Numbered from the stretch's first letter, positions 13,415 through 26,165 are shown. The stretch is 64,000 nucleotides of DNA from Onchocerca volvulus (GCA_000499405.2 HG738140.1:12551560-12615559), one strand, 5' to 3'. The notes: a model not told the origin generated them from the letters alone. Numbers and translations are program-made.

Positions 13415-13540
13415 CACACATACATACATACACACACATATACACACACGCACCCACATACATATGTATACATACGGACATACATACATACACACACATA
13501 CACATATATGCACGTACATGCATGTATATGTATGACTTTT
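13415..13540 (+). repeat. CA / TACA microsatellite block
   Basis: Stretch of CACA, TACATACA and CATA units. The open frames read through it on both strands (Thr-His-Tyr and Cys-Val-Tyr rich) are artefacts of the repeat. Confidence 0.8.
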
Positions 13541-15470
13541 CGGGAGAGAAAGAAGGAAAGAGACAAGGAGGAGAGCCAATATCGACTCCCTCCTCATTCC
13601 ACTGATTGCTGTTGCTGATGAATAAGGGCGATTTTGAGGGACTTTTCTCTCTTTTGTAAAAATTGTGGGAAAATTCGTTTTTGATTTCTCATTGACGTAA
13701 CCAAATTCTTCTAAAAGTTGCCGAATAGAGAGGTTTTTTTGGTTATAATTTAGATTTGGTTATATTTAATTATATATTTAAGCCTAATTATGCTCAATAT
13801 TCACGTATCATCACTATTGGAAGACGTGGGTTTGATTAAAGCTTTCATTAAATATGATTCTTCGTTTTTTTGGTCATTAAAAGAGGTAAAATTAACCATA
13901 TGGAAATATGTGTGAAATATTACTTATCACTGCTATCAGCTTGAATATATAAGGCAATCTATAGTGGCAAAAGTAGAGAAAGGTTTTTTGTAGAGAAAAA
14001 AAGAAGCTATAAAAGGGAGAATGAGAAAAACTACAGCTTGAATATTCCATTCCAAAATTTATCAACAAAACATGTAAATTAACCACGCCACGTTTGCTGG
14101 CTCTCTTCATCACGACAATATACATCATGGCATGCGTATATATATATATATATACGAAGTTATATATATACATAACTTCGAAAAGTTATTGCACCGTATG
14201 ATAATAAATAAGCAATCTAACATTCTTTACTACTATTCTGCTCAAAATGCTTAATGCTGAAATGTTGGACCAATTTAAATTGAAATTAAACAAACAGCAA
14301 GTGATATTGTCTCACTCTGTATTCCAGGTGTGTTTATTCACACACTTATATCTGAATATGATTTATAATATCATCATCAATCGATAATTAAATAAGCAAT
14401 GATAATTTTGAATTTTCGTGAAGGATTCTCCATGAAATTTTTCTTTCTTTTAAACAAGTTTCAATAGAATTCATTTCTTTTTTAAAAAAAGGAAAGTCAC
14501 TTCATCCAACATGAATAATTATATCGGCGCAATGAAAATGCTCCTGAAAAAATCACATGGATTCATGTATTGCTTCCTAATGATGGCATTATTTTCACGC
14601 TTAACAGCATGATTAAAAAAAGTTGAGTCGGGAAAAAAAAAAAGAGAAGAAAATTAATAGAAAAAAGTGATTATCTTAAATTGTAGATAGAAAGAACTGA
14701 AACTCGACTGCTAGAACATACCAACATCGATTTAATTGATCTCATTTTGAAAAGCTCGGAATCTTTCTAATCAACATCTACTATGATATACATCATAATA
14801 TCATTTTTTCTCCTAATTTCATAGTTAATTTCTAAAATGAAACAAATATATGTTGACTTTCTACTACTACCATAGCGTTACTAAATAATTGATAATTTAT
14901 CGAAAAAAAGAAGGCATTCACGCACTACTTGCAATCTTTGTATAATGAATGAAAGAAATCTAAAAAAAAAGATCAATTTATAGAACAGGATTAAATATAT
15001 GCAGAGGTTTTGAATAACTGCAGTGTCTCTTCTACACTATAACATACCTAAGATTGACATAAATAAGCGCATCGCATACTTATACTTACTTACATTTGTA
15101 TAAGTATAATATGTAAGTAATAATACTGGATAGTAAGATACATTTCTTGAAAACTTATAAATCTGATAAGAAAAATAAGTAAACGGCAACTCTCACAAAG
15201 TGATTCTCAATTAATCATTTCTTCTCCTCATTGTTGGATGAAATATTTGAGAATTCCGATATTTACTATTCAGATCAATAAACTAATTGATGTCGAAGTT
15301 TCCAATGTCAATGCGAAATACTTTGCGCAATACGGAACGACGTGTACTGATTCAACCAGCGTGACCGTACCTTGAAAGTGTTTTGAAATCCAAACATATG
15401 AAGTGCAATAATAATATTCATCATCATTCCGCGCTGAATGATACAGCCATTTCTCATCCAAACACGCGTA

Positions 15471-15560
15471 GCATGCTAGCATGCAGCGCAACTGCACGTT
15501 CAGTTGCGAACACGCAAAATTGGCATAAGGCCGACCGGTATTTTATGGCGGACGGCAACT
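15471..15560 (+). promoter_or_regulatory. Putative promoter of ATP synthase subunit d
   Basis: A GC-richer block about 250-330 bp upstream of the start codon. It contains a perfect 14-bp palindrome GCATGCTAGCATGC (15471-15484), then an 8-bp inverted repeat CGCAACTG/CAGTTGCG with a 6-nt loop (15487-15508), then an ATGGCGGACGG element resembling YY1-type sites found upstream of many genes for mitochondrial proteins. Position and composition suggest the core promoter; no expression evidence. Confidence 0.35.
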
Positions 15561-15780
15561 ATTGGCTTGTCATTATGAGGATTGTGTAGAATAGCAGTTC
15601 CTTGATTGTTGTTATAGGTATGAAGTTTCTAGTAAATTATGTAAGATCTGCTGTTTCTTTCAGTTCTTCTATTTTTCTTTTATTACTCTTTATTTTCTTC
15701 TCTTCTATCCATTATTTCTGTCTTTTTGTGGAAATGACCTGAAGTATTTTGTTCCTCTAACGAATATTTTTAATTAATTA

Positions 15781-15788
15781 TTTTTCAG
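15781..15788 (+). promoter_or_regulatory. Splice acceptor just upstream of ATP synthase d start
   Basis: TTTTTCAG ends 9 nt before the ATG at 15798. In nematodes an acceptor this close to the start codon usually marks spliced-leader trans-splicing, though a 5'UTR intron would look the same. Confidence 0.55.
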
Positions 15789-15797
15789 CTTCGCTCC

Positions 15798-17293
15798 ATG
15801 GCTACCAAACGATTCACCCAAAGTGTTGTCAATTTCAAAACAGTCGGTGATTTGGTAGGCGAGAAACACGCCAAAGAAGTTACCGCTCTAGCTGTAAGCA
15901 TTTAATTTTCATTCTTACAAAAGTTTTGTTGATTATCAGCTCTCGTTTCATGTTGAACCCGTGCTATCATTATAATATTTTCGTTTTTGTTTTTACCGTG
16001 TTACTGCTATTTTTATTATATTATCTGCAATATCACAGTACTCTTTTTTATGGCGATTATTGCCATTTCAGTTATAATGTTTGTCTTTATCGTTTCTCTT
16101 TGTGTCATTTATTCTTCATTAAATCTTCTAACCTTCCTTCCTTCCGCATTTTTTTTTTATTTTAATACTTATCGGTAAGTTAACCAAGGTTTCATTGTTA
16201 TTAAAACTTCGATGTAATTAAATATTAGTTTGGATTCTGTGGCAAATTATGTTTCATTTAATGTCTTTTCGAATGTTTCAGCATCATCATCACCAATACT
16301 TAAGCACCGTGATGTCGAAATCTGCGGAATTACCAAAATATGATTTTGCCAAGTTAAAGAAGCAAATACCTGAGCATGCAGCCGTTTTGGATAAGCTGCA
16401 AAAGCAATATGAGGCAATCAAAATACCATTTCATACGATACCAGAACAGTTCATGAAAGTATTTTTTTTTCTTTTGAAGTAGCTATTTTTAGTTTTTGTT
16501 TCGATAAAAAGCATGTCAAGGATTAAATTCCTTACATTTAAGAAGAATGCATTTTACTTCATTCCTTATGCTTCGTCTTTGAAAACTCCAGTGTTTTGTA
16601 AGTCTAGATATTTCTGGATGGAACTATTTTGCTTCTATTACAATATCTCCAAACTTTATATTTATTTCAGTTTTTAGATTTCCAAGAAAATTTATTTAGG
16701 AAATTGATGATTATTTGAAATATGTCAATACTAAAGTGGATTTTCTGAATCGTAAACTGGCAGATGCTACAGAGGATGAAAAAAAAGTAAATTTTCCAAG
16801 ATTTGCTTTTCGTACTCACCTTTACAGCGAGCTCTTACCTTAACCAATTTTACATAGTAACTTTGTTTTATTTTCCTAAAAAATTTTTTTGAAAACATTA
16901 ATTAGTACAGAGGCATTAGCATTAACTATTATGCTACAATATTTTTTCTGAGTTGGTTACTTGTCCGATCTTAGAGCATATCTGTTTCTTTTGCAGATAA
17001 GATTGAATGATAAATACACAACTTTTTCATGCCATAATTAGAGACATTTTTATTTTTAAATATTATGAAATTTGCAGGTGAAAGCAAAATATGAAAATAT
17101 GCCACCAATTGAACATTTCCGACCAGAGCATTATGCGAAATTTTTCCCAGAAGTTCATCGTGATGTCCGCTTGCCAATCGAGCGTTTCACGATGGGTTGG
17201 GGTACTACAAATACTCCGGAGCATTTCGAAGAATTGAAAGAACTCTTTAAGGATTATCGATCACGTCCAGTCCCCGAGCATCTTCGAAAATGA
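15798..17293 (+). CDS. atp-5: ATP synthase subunit d, mitochondrial
   Basis: Peripheral-stalk subunit d of mitochondrial F1Fo ATP synthase; it helps hold the F1 head still while the rotor turns at the inner membrane. Four exons join in frame: 15798-15893, 16282-16458, 16700-16786 and 17078-17293 (576 nt, 191 residues), all with GT...AG borders. Recognition rests on family-typical segments: a basic N-terminus (MATKRFTQSVVNF), the central YDFAKLKKQIPEHAAVLDKL and QKQYEAIKIPF, and a C-terminal part with PPIEHFRPEHYAKFFPE. Length matches nematode orthologues (about 190). A His run at the start of exon 2 is unusual. A trans-splice-like acceptor lies 9 nt upstream of the ATG. The next gene on the same strand starts 606 bp downstream; an AATAAA at 17872-17877 could serve this transcript's 3' end. 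Confidence 0.93.
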
Positions 17294-17899
17294 TCATATT
17301 TATATCTAGATTTGTAAAAGGATTTTTTCTGTAGATTTTTGTCAACTTATAGTGTGGAATAGCTTGATTAATTGATTCATTAATGATAAAATCTAGTTAC
17401 TTTTTATGTCTCTTTTTATTTTGTCTACTACAAAGCATAATATTTATTATTTTTTCTTTGTGTTCGTTTGTAGAATTTTATAGATTTCAGTAATTTTGCT
17501 TCATGTTTAGAATCGAAATATTTTTAATAATTAAATTTCGTAGGGAAAGGAATGAATATCATGCCGAATATTGTTCGGTTTCTTAATTTCCAAGCGTTTT
17601 CGGAATTTGCATGTAATATTTCGTAAACTCGATATTTTCATTTCTTTTGTGATTCTCATAAGAATTGTGAGTTAGTGATTTCGTATTTAATATAAATGAA
17701 ATGTTTCAAAAATGGGGTTAAAGATTCGATAGGACTGTTTAATGGTTAGATAATTTTATCGAGACGTCAATTCTATTTCTGAAATATTTCGTGAGAACAA
17801 GATAGTTTTCTTCCTTGTTTTTTGCATTTTTAAATGCAATAATTAAGTCTTATATGTAATTCACTTTAAGCAATAAAACTGCATTGATCTGTTGGAAAT

Positions 17900-20800
17900 A
17901 TGACGGGAACGCTGGATACGTTTGTGAAAACAGTTATAGGGCATACTGTTTCTGGTAAGTTGTTAATTTTTGAAATAAATGATCATATAATATTGTAAGA
18001 AATAAGAGCTGCAGCTGTGAATTTGTTCATGCTATCACAGATGTCTCCACTTATTTTCTGTATTCCGTGGTCCGAGAATATAAATAATGATTTAATAGTT
18101 GCAGGTTATGTGTCATCATGAAGAATGTAGACATTTCTGAAAGTTGTTCTTCATATGTTTTATAGCTTGAATTTATCAAACAACTAGCTGTTTTATCATT
18201 TTTCGTTCCATTACTAATTGATCAATTTAGCATCATGGCGAGAACTGGCTGATCTTCACCGAAAAGCCGTTTATGATGTTCTGGAACGGAATATTTCTCA
18301 TTTGGATAGTGTATTAGAAACACTTACTGTTGACCGATACTCGATGTCAGCTGTATCGGTATTGCTGGTCAAAATGAATCAAATTTATACAGACAGTGCG
18401 AAGGGTCGGGTTAGATTTTTCATATCAGATTAAAAAATTTGTATCTTTATAGTCTGGTTTGTTATTCAGAGATTATGGTATAAAATTTTCATGCATCGTT
18501 TGGTCAGCGCTTGATGATGATTATGAAGCTTGGGATATATTCATTTTAGAATTTTTGGAAACTTTGTTTTTTATACTAAGAGTAAAGATAGATTAACAAA
18601 GAAATTTTCGCTGATGGAATGGTAGAAAAACTTGTGAATCAGTTTGTAATAATATTGACATTTATTCATCTAGAGAATTAAGCAGATTTTGTCGTCAAGA
18701 ACATTTAAATTTCATTTTTTGTCTCTGATTTTTAGTTCGAGCGCACTTTATCGCAGATAGAATCGATGATTCCATTTTTTGATAGTATGCAGATCTCATT
18801 TATTCCTGATATCTGTAAGTTTACGTAATTTCATTTCCGTGTGTTTATTTATAAGTTTCTTACCTTAATTTAAGAAAAGCATATAATGTTTCCAATTTTA
18901 AAAACAGGTTTTTTTTACACAGAAACCTAATTTAAGTATTATATTTCATCACTTTTGATTTTCAGATGTATTGCTTTTTCGAAAAGTATACGAATATTGC
19001 CTTCTTCAAATTAATAAGGTGTATTTAATATCTGATTGCTGGATTGCCTATATATCATTGCCTCTTAGCAATTTTTACTCTAATATATAGGGAAGAGGGA
19101 GAGATGATGATAGCTGATTTACATTGATTTATGTTTGGGAAAATTTCTAGCTATTAGAAAAATACTGGCCATTGATGACAGACTGGAATAATTATTAAAA
19201 ATCAGAGAGTTGCTTCTAGCATCTCCTGACTTTCTCAGAAAGCAATGTTTGGCGAGCATGAAATCACGCTATCGTTAGTGTTGCATCACACTAACTAGCT
19301 ACAATGTCCTAGTGGTATTAGAAATAGCTGATTACTGGGCATCTTGTATTATCCTGGTATGAGAATAAAATCTTCAAGAGTCATTACAAAGTGAAATTTG
19401 CAGCCAGCTCGTGGTATCATGTTGCTTTCAAATGCAATCAATGTACTGGTAAAAGAGGAAAAGGATGTCCTTACTTCCTTGCATCCATGTCTTTTTTGTT
19501 TGTGCCTTAAGGCCCGTATACATCATCCCGCTATGCCTTTTTTACATCTTGCTGTGCCGAAAATATTTAAGGAAGTAGGTATAATTTAAATAATTTATCA
19601 TTATGTTTTTTATTTTCAACATGTTCGAAAAATTTGATGATGCTCAAAATAGCAAGATTTATTACTATTATATTTTATATAGATTGGAATTTTCCTATAT
19701 AATTCTGTTTAGGATGCGAAATGAATGCTGTTGTATGACATGGGTCATGCGGTTTAAATTTCGAAGGAATTTAGAGCTTATAAAAAATGGAATATATGAT
19801 ATGCTACACATACTTGGTTTATGTTTTATTTTGATTTCAGACTGCAAATCAAGCAGGACCTTATATGGATCCAAAATGGGTGGTATTATATTTTTATTAT
19901 GGTGGTTTGCTTTGTGCAGTTCTGGGTCGTTACGATGAAGCATTTGCGATGATGCAGAAAGCATGTTGTATACCAGCAGTCGCTCCTAGCGCAATAGTGG
20001 TTCGAGCTTACAAGGTTTTTTTTTTTTTTTCATATCAACACAATAAAGTTAAGTTATATACGACTATGATACTGGCTATAATTTGTTTTCGAAAATGTAG
20101 CCAATTCTTATACATTTATTATTTTTGACGAAGTTTCGGAATAATTTTTTATTATTCTCGAATATCGTTCAGTCATAGTTTCACTGGAATAAGGTTTAGT
20201 TCAATTTCGAAATAAGATTTATGCAAATCTTATATAATTTTCTCATAAATTTATAGATATATGTGCTTTTGTCATTACTTCTATATGGAAAAACACTTCG
20301 TTTGTCTAATTGCCGATCGCCAGTAATGACTCGCAGCATTGTTCCACTTTGTCCAGATTATTCAGCATTAGAAAGAATATGTGAGAATGAAGAAGTGGAT
20401 TTCGACAAAGCTAGTGCCATACTTGAATATCTGGAAGCACATTATGTTACCTTTGAAAAGGTATTCATTTACAAGTCGAAAAAAGACAAACGTTAAATCT
20501 TAAGCCGCTCTGAAAAAGTTTAGAATAAACGAATTCAGAAAATTTTATTCTGCTATGTGTTTTATCACATTTTGACGATTCATAGAAAATTCAAACTTTC
20601 TATGTTGTACCCTCAATGTTTTTTTAATCTTTCTTTTTACTGAGAATCAACAAAGAAAAGGTTTATCTTTTGAAGTAATTTGGGGTAAAACTTGATAAAT
20701 CTCAAATTATTTTTTTATTTTATTTCCACTTTTGCTATTAGCTATTTCTAATTTGTATTTTTTGCAGGATAAAACCATTGGCTTGGTGAAACTTGTAGTT

Positions 20801-22119
20801 AGAAGTATTCGTGAAAATTCAATCAAAAAGATAGCTGAAGTTAGTTCTTTTCAAATAGATGTGTCAGAATATCATCGTGAATTCCTCTCTGATGAAGAAT
20901 TATTTAGCTCGAAGCGTTCTTTTACATTTTGGTGTCTATGTTTTAGAGAACAAAAAAATTTTTTTATTATTTAGATGGACTTTGAGGCAGGACAAAAAAT
21001 GTCCTGCCTCAAAGTTCGAAAGGCAGGACATTTTTTTCTGTCTATTTTTGTCAAACATTGGAAGTTACTATTAAGAAAAAGGTGATAATGAAACATAGCT
21101 GTTATCGATCGGTAATTAATCTCTACGCATCCCTATTGTTGGAATTTGATTAGCGACATAAAAGACTGCGAGTTCTTCCGATTATGAAATCCATGGAAAA
21201 ATTAGGAGTTACAAAAATCTCTCACTTCCATTCTATATTTGTTTTAACTAACAAATGAAATTCATCTCATTACCAGAGGATTTTCGAAATAATAAGCTAA
21301 ATTAAGAAAATGAGTGAGAATATATAATACGATAGCAGAAAAAGACAACTTTTTTGGGAAGGTTGTGATAGACTCCATTTTGGATCTTTCGAAGTATTCT
21401 ATTTCTGATTCTTGACTAATGAAGAGTTTTTATCTAGGGTTTCATATCAATTTCACTGTCGGATATAACACGACGATGCCATTTAGACGATAATGGTCAC
21501 ACTGAACTATATCTTTGTGATATGAGCAAAGATGGAAAAATTAATGTTCGTATCGATAAGAAGCAGAACATTGCTTATTTTGATGAAATGAAGGTTTGTT
21601 GAGTATTTTATTCATCCTATATACCACTATAAGTAGCTTAAAATTATTAAACTAGCATCAAATGATTAAATGTGCTCGCTCATCCGATGCAGCATTTTAC
21701 ATCGATGCGACTGTATATGATTTCTATATTAGAAACTTATTGTGTTGGTTGGTAAATATATTGGTTAGTTAGAATGTAGGACTTTTATAAAGGCTGTAAA
21801 TTAGAACTTTTTCTGAATATTTGAAAAGAATTGTTGTCTTTAAATTATAAAAGCAAGCTATTTTTTGCAGATAGAAGCAAATGAGCATGAAGTGGATAAA
21901 GCCGCAAATTTTATATACAAGTTGGATACTTTAATGAAACAGTTTGACGATCGAATTCGCGTCAATCCTTCTTATATTTCACGTGTTGGGCGACCATTAG
22001 CTCGTGGAGTATCAGCAGTTATTCCGGATGACGGTTTTGGACCTCCAGGTTTCATGCCTAACATTAATGTTGGTGATATTGAATCAGCAGCCGGTAGACC
22101 GATGGATATGATTGATTAA
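17900..22119 (+). CDS. csn-3: COP9 signalosome complex subunit 3
   Basis: Subunit 3 of the COP9 signalosome, the PCI/MPN complex that removes NEDD8 from cullin ubiquitin ligases. Ten exons join in frame to 463 residues: 17900-17954, 18231-18409, 18736-18814, 18966-19018, 19404-19574, 19841-20014, 20257-20460, 20768-20839, 21438-21593 and 21871-22119. Typical CSN3 pieces are visible: the tetratricopeptide-like middle (VVLYFYYGGLLCAVLGRYDE), VLLSLLLYGKTLRLSN, then the PCI winged-helix part in exon 9 (FISISLSDITRRCHL, YLCDMSKDGKINVRID) and the C-terminal helix with MKQFDDRIRVNPSYISRVG. Human CSN3 is 423 residues, so length fits; the extra is mostly in the C-terminal tail (GFGPPGFMP...). The exon 2 donor (GTTAGA) is the least certain border. 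AATAAA at 22459-22464 is a candidate polyadenylation signal. A perfect hairpin lies in intron 8. Confidence 0.92.
20979..21030. repeat. Intronic hairpin with a third copy of one arm
   Basis: Within csn-3 intron 8, ACTTTGAGGCAGGACA (20979-20994) is followed by a 5-A loop and its exact reverse complement (21000-21015), a 16-bp perfect stem. Five bases later AGGCAGGACA appears again (21021-21030) before a T-run. The layout resembles a rho-independent terminator or a small transposon remnant but sits in a eukaryotic intron. Confidence 0.8.
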
Positions 22120-22777
22120 TATATGATTGATGATTATATGATTGATTGATTAATTGATTATATAATAGGTATGATTGGTTGATTATGTTATAGGTATGAT
22201 TGATTTTTTCTTGTTGGTACAACGAAAAATTGTAACTTTTTATATTTTTATAATGGATTACCTGAGCTTTCTAAAAAAAAAAAAAAGTAATGGCGCTTAA
22301 AAACAAGTAGACACGTATAAAATTAAATTTTAACTTCAGTCCTGATCTAGATTATATGATTATGAATCATTACGTGAAATCTGCGGTTGTTACATCATCT
22401 TACAAAAAATCTAGCAGTATCGAAATTCATTTTCCAAGTTTTAAAATATTGAAAAGAGAATAAACTTTATTTTCCATTCGCTTCATATATTTTAAAAAGT
22501 CGTTAGCATCATAAGAAAATTATTTGTTTGCTGAGTTACAATAAAGTTTAAGTAAATCGAAAATGAGACAATCTTTTCATATAAATTGTATATGTTTTTA
22601 TTCTTTTTTATATTGCTTCGTTCTCATTTCTTCATAAAAAATACTTCAGTTATACTTATTTCTATCTCTGTCAAGCGATGAATTAAAATAAAATGTACAT
22701 GGTATCCATTTTAAACTTCCTTTAATAGGCCGTAAATGACTACATCCAACCTGTAATTGCATTTTTAATGCAAGCCA

Positions 22778-23476
22778 TTACGTCGAAGATTTTGTTGCGA
22801 AACTTTTATGCATTGACAATTTTTCCACTTGTAATTGGAACAAATCAAATGAAGCTTTAATTATATCAATCGTTTGTTCAATACATATCGAATAACAAAT
22901 ATTTTTCATTCGTCGATCACGCCGCATTATGATAAGGCTGAATGTTTTAGTTTGGACGATTAATGAATGGGTATGCGTTACTTGTCGTATCGGGCCATCA
23001 GCTCATCTAGAAGTAAATCATTGAATTCTAGGAATTCATATGCTTATCCAAATGAAATGATCAACTATTTAATTGGTTGAAATGTTAGCTAACCTGCTTT
23101 AAACTTGGTGGCAATTGTATATCATGTGATTGTACCGCTCTGGTACTTAACCAATGATCATATGCTTCGCCTGTTGAGAAATTTATTTGTTCCTGATTTG
23201 TCAACGTACGGAACTAGAAGTGATTTAACTTACTTAAATGATTTATTTTATGCCATTTCTTGCTACTATCTAAAATAAATGTTATAGAAAAATATCTAAT
23301 CCCAAGGAACCATAAATGATTGATCGTCTTTCTCGAAAAAAATAGGAATTTAAAATTATGAAAATCCAAGCAATAATAAAATCAACCAGTTGCGATGTGA
23401 TAACTTTATTTTCATTGGTTAATGATGGTTCTTGAAATGGGACAAACTGATAAGTTATACCATTCAAATTTCCCTT
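22778..23476 (-). CDS. Unrecognised protein, 3' exons (5' end not located)
   Basis: Four minus-strand exons join in a consistent frame: 23387-23476 (KGNLNGITYQFVPFQEPSLT...), 23105-23213 (FRTLTNQEQINFSTGEAYDH...), 22982-23027 (FNDLLLDELMARYD...) and 22778-22937 (LIIMRRDRRMKNICYS... to TAA). Junction phases are 0, 1 and 2 and all agree; borders use GT...AG, though the GTTTAA donor after the second exon is weak, and the third exon could start at 23006 instead. The C-terminal exon looks alpha-helical. I recognise no family. Upstream exons should lie between 23,477 and about 26,100; a short GT/AG-bounded segment at 24,311-24,347 is a weak candidate. It lies convergent to csn-3 and downstream of mS38 on the same strand. 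Confidence 0.55.
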
Positions 23477-25680
23477 CTAAAATGCAGCTTATGTCTTTTT
23501 AAGTTATTTCAATTTAAGTTCTAAAAGAAGTTGTATTGAAAATGACAAATTTCAAAAAATTTAGAAGAAAAAGCTTTAAATGTTTTTTGTTACTCAAAAA
23601 AATTTATTTTGTTTTCAAGTTAAAGTTTCGGAGAAGAATAATCAATGAGGAAATTCTGTTCAATGAAAATTTTACTAAAGAAAAATATTGCGTTTATTAG
23701 ATATCTTTTGGCTGATTATTTTTTGGCATGATAATTTCGACAAATTCATCCGTTGATAAATGATTGTAACTTTATGTACATCACAAATTTTTGTGAAATT
23801 TATCAAAATTTTCTTGAAATTTGAAAAATTTTAGAAAATTTTAAGATCATTCATAAAACTGAGGAATTCCATTTTAGATGCACTTCTCAATGAAATTAAA
23901 AAATTTTCACCTTGAAATTGGCATGTAAATTTATGATTTTCAATTGAAAATTATATCTCAATCTTGAAAATTGAATTTTTATTGCAACATTTTTTGCAAT
24001 AGAAAGATGATCCATACATTATAGCCTCATAATTTGATAAATTTTCAATTTAAAGTTATTCAAATTCACATTCGATCTTTAATCCAAAAATCATTTCGTC
24101 AAAAAAAATTTGCACGATTTTAATCCCTTTGCAAATTTGAACAACTAATTTTCTAGCCGGTATTTGTTGATTGAGAAATCTTTTTCAAATTCTCTCATCT
24201 TCAAATTCACATTTGATCAGTAACGCTGTTAATAATGATAATGATAATGTAGCTGCTGAATGTGTCTAATTTGGGGTAGAATATATTTCCATCACCATTA
24301 ACAAATTCACCTGACTTTCCCGGTGCAAACTGGACATCGTTTTTAGACTGTATTGATAGTAATTGATAAAATACCTTTTCTACGACAATTTGAAAAATTG
24401 AAACATTGAAGGAAATTGCTGAATTAAATAATTAATTAATCTTTTACAGAATTTGTGATTCAGTTTGTAGGATTTCATTTCGTGATAAATTCTTAAATAG
24501 CAATTATTATATATCCATTCATAATGAGTGCAAAAAATTAATCATTTATTGAAATGAGAATTTAACAATTAAAAATTAATTGATATCCAATCAATATACT
24601 ATGCTAACGATCATCAATAAGTACTTCGATGTATAATAAATAAATAATTTAGCGCAATATTTTCAAATTAACTCATCCTAACCAACTAAAAAATAAGCTC
24701 GGCAAGAAAAATGATTTGAGTGCCAAATCATTGATAAAATGATCGTATAAGACGTTAAGCAGATCCCACTTTTCTCCACGACATCTACTAGGATAAGTTG
24801 GATTAAGAATGATCAAGAGTTAGAAGTAAACATTTTTCCATTAATATGTAGTTCCAGTCTTCTTAATATTAAGTAAGTTATATATATTAGTTTTGCATAT
24901 TTGACACTTTGTTTACTTTAGAAATTAAGGAGTTTACAATTTGCGAAAAAATTTTAAGCATTCGGATAGCAGAATTGTTCGAGGATTTTACGAAAACTTA
25001 TCTGTAATCCATCTATATTTCATAATATCAAACGTTCAAACAGTTTTAGTGAAAAAAAGAAAAGATGTTCTAATTTGCTTGAAATCAGTTTGCTCAATTC
25101 CAACCCTTACATGCTATAATATTTAGTGTCTATCATATCGATTTGAATCAGTTCTCAATATTTATTAGATTTATCCACAAATCAACTTGACAAAAACATC
25201 TCTCGGTGAGCAGTTTCATGTAGCATATTTTTCATGTACTACTGCGTTAATCAACAACAGCAGTTGTTTTTCGAAAATTATGGTTTTGGCACTAGTTGAA
25301 AATTTTTGAAACAAATGCATTGTCCAAGCTCACGCCATGTTGCATATCCAGACTGATAATTTCCAAAACCGAATGAATACTCTTATCGCAATAGATTTTA
25401 TTTTTTCATAGGCGTAAAGAATTTATAAATTTCATCTCCAACTAGTGTTATGGTTGATTATCACTTTAAGTAACAACTGGGAAACATCATTCAATTAAAA
25501 AAATGTTTAGAAAAAATACCCGAATAAATATGATGATAACAACTATCGACTAAGCGATAACAAACACTGGATTAAGGCTTTACGATTTGCAAAATTATAA
25601 CATAAAATAATTGGAGAAAACTGCTGACAAGACTGATAAGATTGAAAATCTCGATAGTATTAAAAATTGACGACTGCTAT
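23477..25680. other. No gene clearly supported
   Basis: AT-rich DNA (with many AAAATTTT-like self-complementary stretches at 23.5-24.2 kb). It may hold the missing 5' exons of the unrecognised minus-strand gene, but none could be joined with confidence. Confidence 0.4.
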
Positions 25681-26165
25681 AAGACAGAAATATCATTCCG
25701 TTTTTGTTTAGATTTGCATTTTTATCTTGGATTTCTAATTTAATTTTAGAAATTTACTTCTGAATTCTTGCCCATTAAAATATTCCCAAATTCAAGGAGG
25801 TTATGCTTGCTTTAAGCAAGTTTGAAAAGTTGCTTTAACTCAAGTAACTAGAAAACCGAACAACACTTTTTTTTAATGGTATTTCTTACTTCTTCTGATT
25901 CAAGTAGATATCTGTTTAAAATGGAAGGTCAAAGTTGAAAAATAAAATGCTTCAATAAGTTTGACTCTCCATTAGTGATCATTTAAATCAAATATCTACT
26001 TGAATTAAAAGAAAATCAACATTGGAAGTTTGGTTAAAGCTAGCACAATCTCACTTAAATTTAGAAACACTTTAATCGACAAAAATTTTGAAGTAAATTT
26101 CTAAAATCAAACTAGAAATCCAAGATGAAGATACAAATCTGAACAGAAACGAAATGATACTCTAT
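25681..26165. repeat. Imperfect inverted repeat of about 150-bp arms (foldback element)
   Basis: Sequence from about 25,681 to 25,835 recurs in reverse complement at about 26,000-26,165. The best-matched core is CTTGGATTTCTA followed by ATTTTAGAAATTTACTTC; divergence grows inward. The spacer is about 170 bp. It ends 17 bp before the stop codon side of mS38, so it may lie in that gene's 3'UTR. Likely a MITE-type foldback. Confidence 0.6.

Larger units (their letters stand above)
4404..15780. other. About 11 kb without a supported gene
   Basis: Long noncoding stretch upstream of the RRM exon (minus strand) and of ATP synthase d (plus strand). It contains two long hairpins, two G-rich tracts, a cluster of TTCCGGAA dyads, a relatively GC-rich block near 7.4-8.0 kb and CA/GT repeats, each listed separately. 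It could hold promoters or 5' exons of the RRM gene. One open frame at 8997-9413 is noted separately; the rest look like chance frames or repeat translation. Confidence 0.5.

Noticed and set aside
13271..13618. Open frames on both strands rich in Thr-His-Tyr or Cys-Val-Tyr
   Set aside because: Translation of a CA/TACA microsatellite.
19695..19964. 89-codon minus-strand open frame
   Set aside because: Antisense of csn-3 exon 6 and its flanking intron.
24311..24347. Short GT/AG-bounded segment (SKNDVQFAPGKS) on the minus strand
   Set aside because: Its end phase does not match the first known exon of the unrecognised gene, so it was not included.
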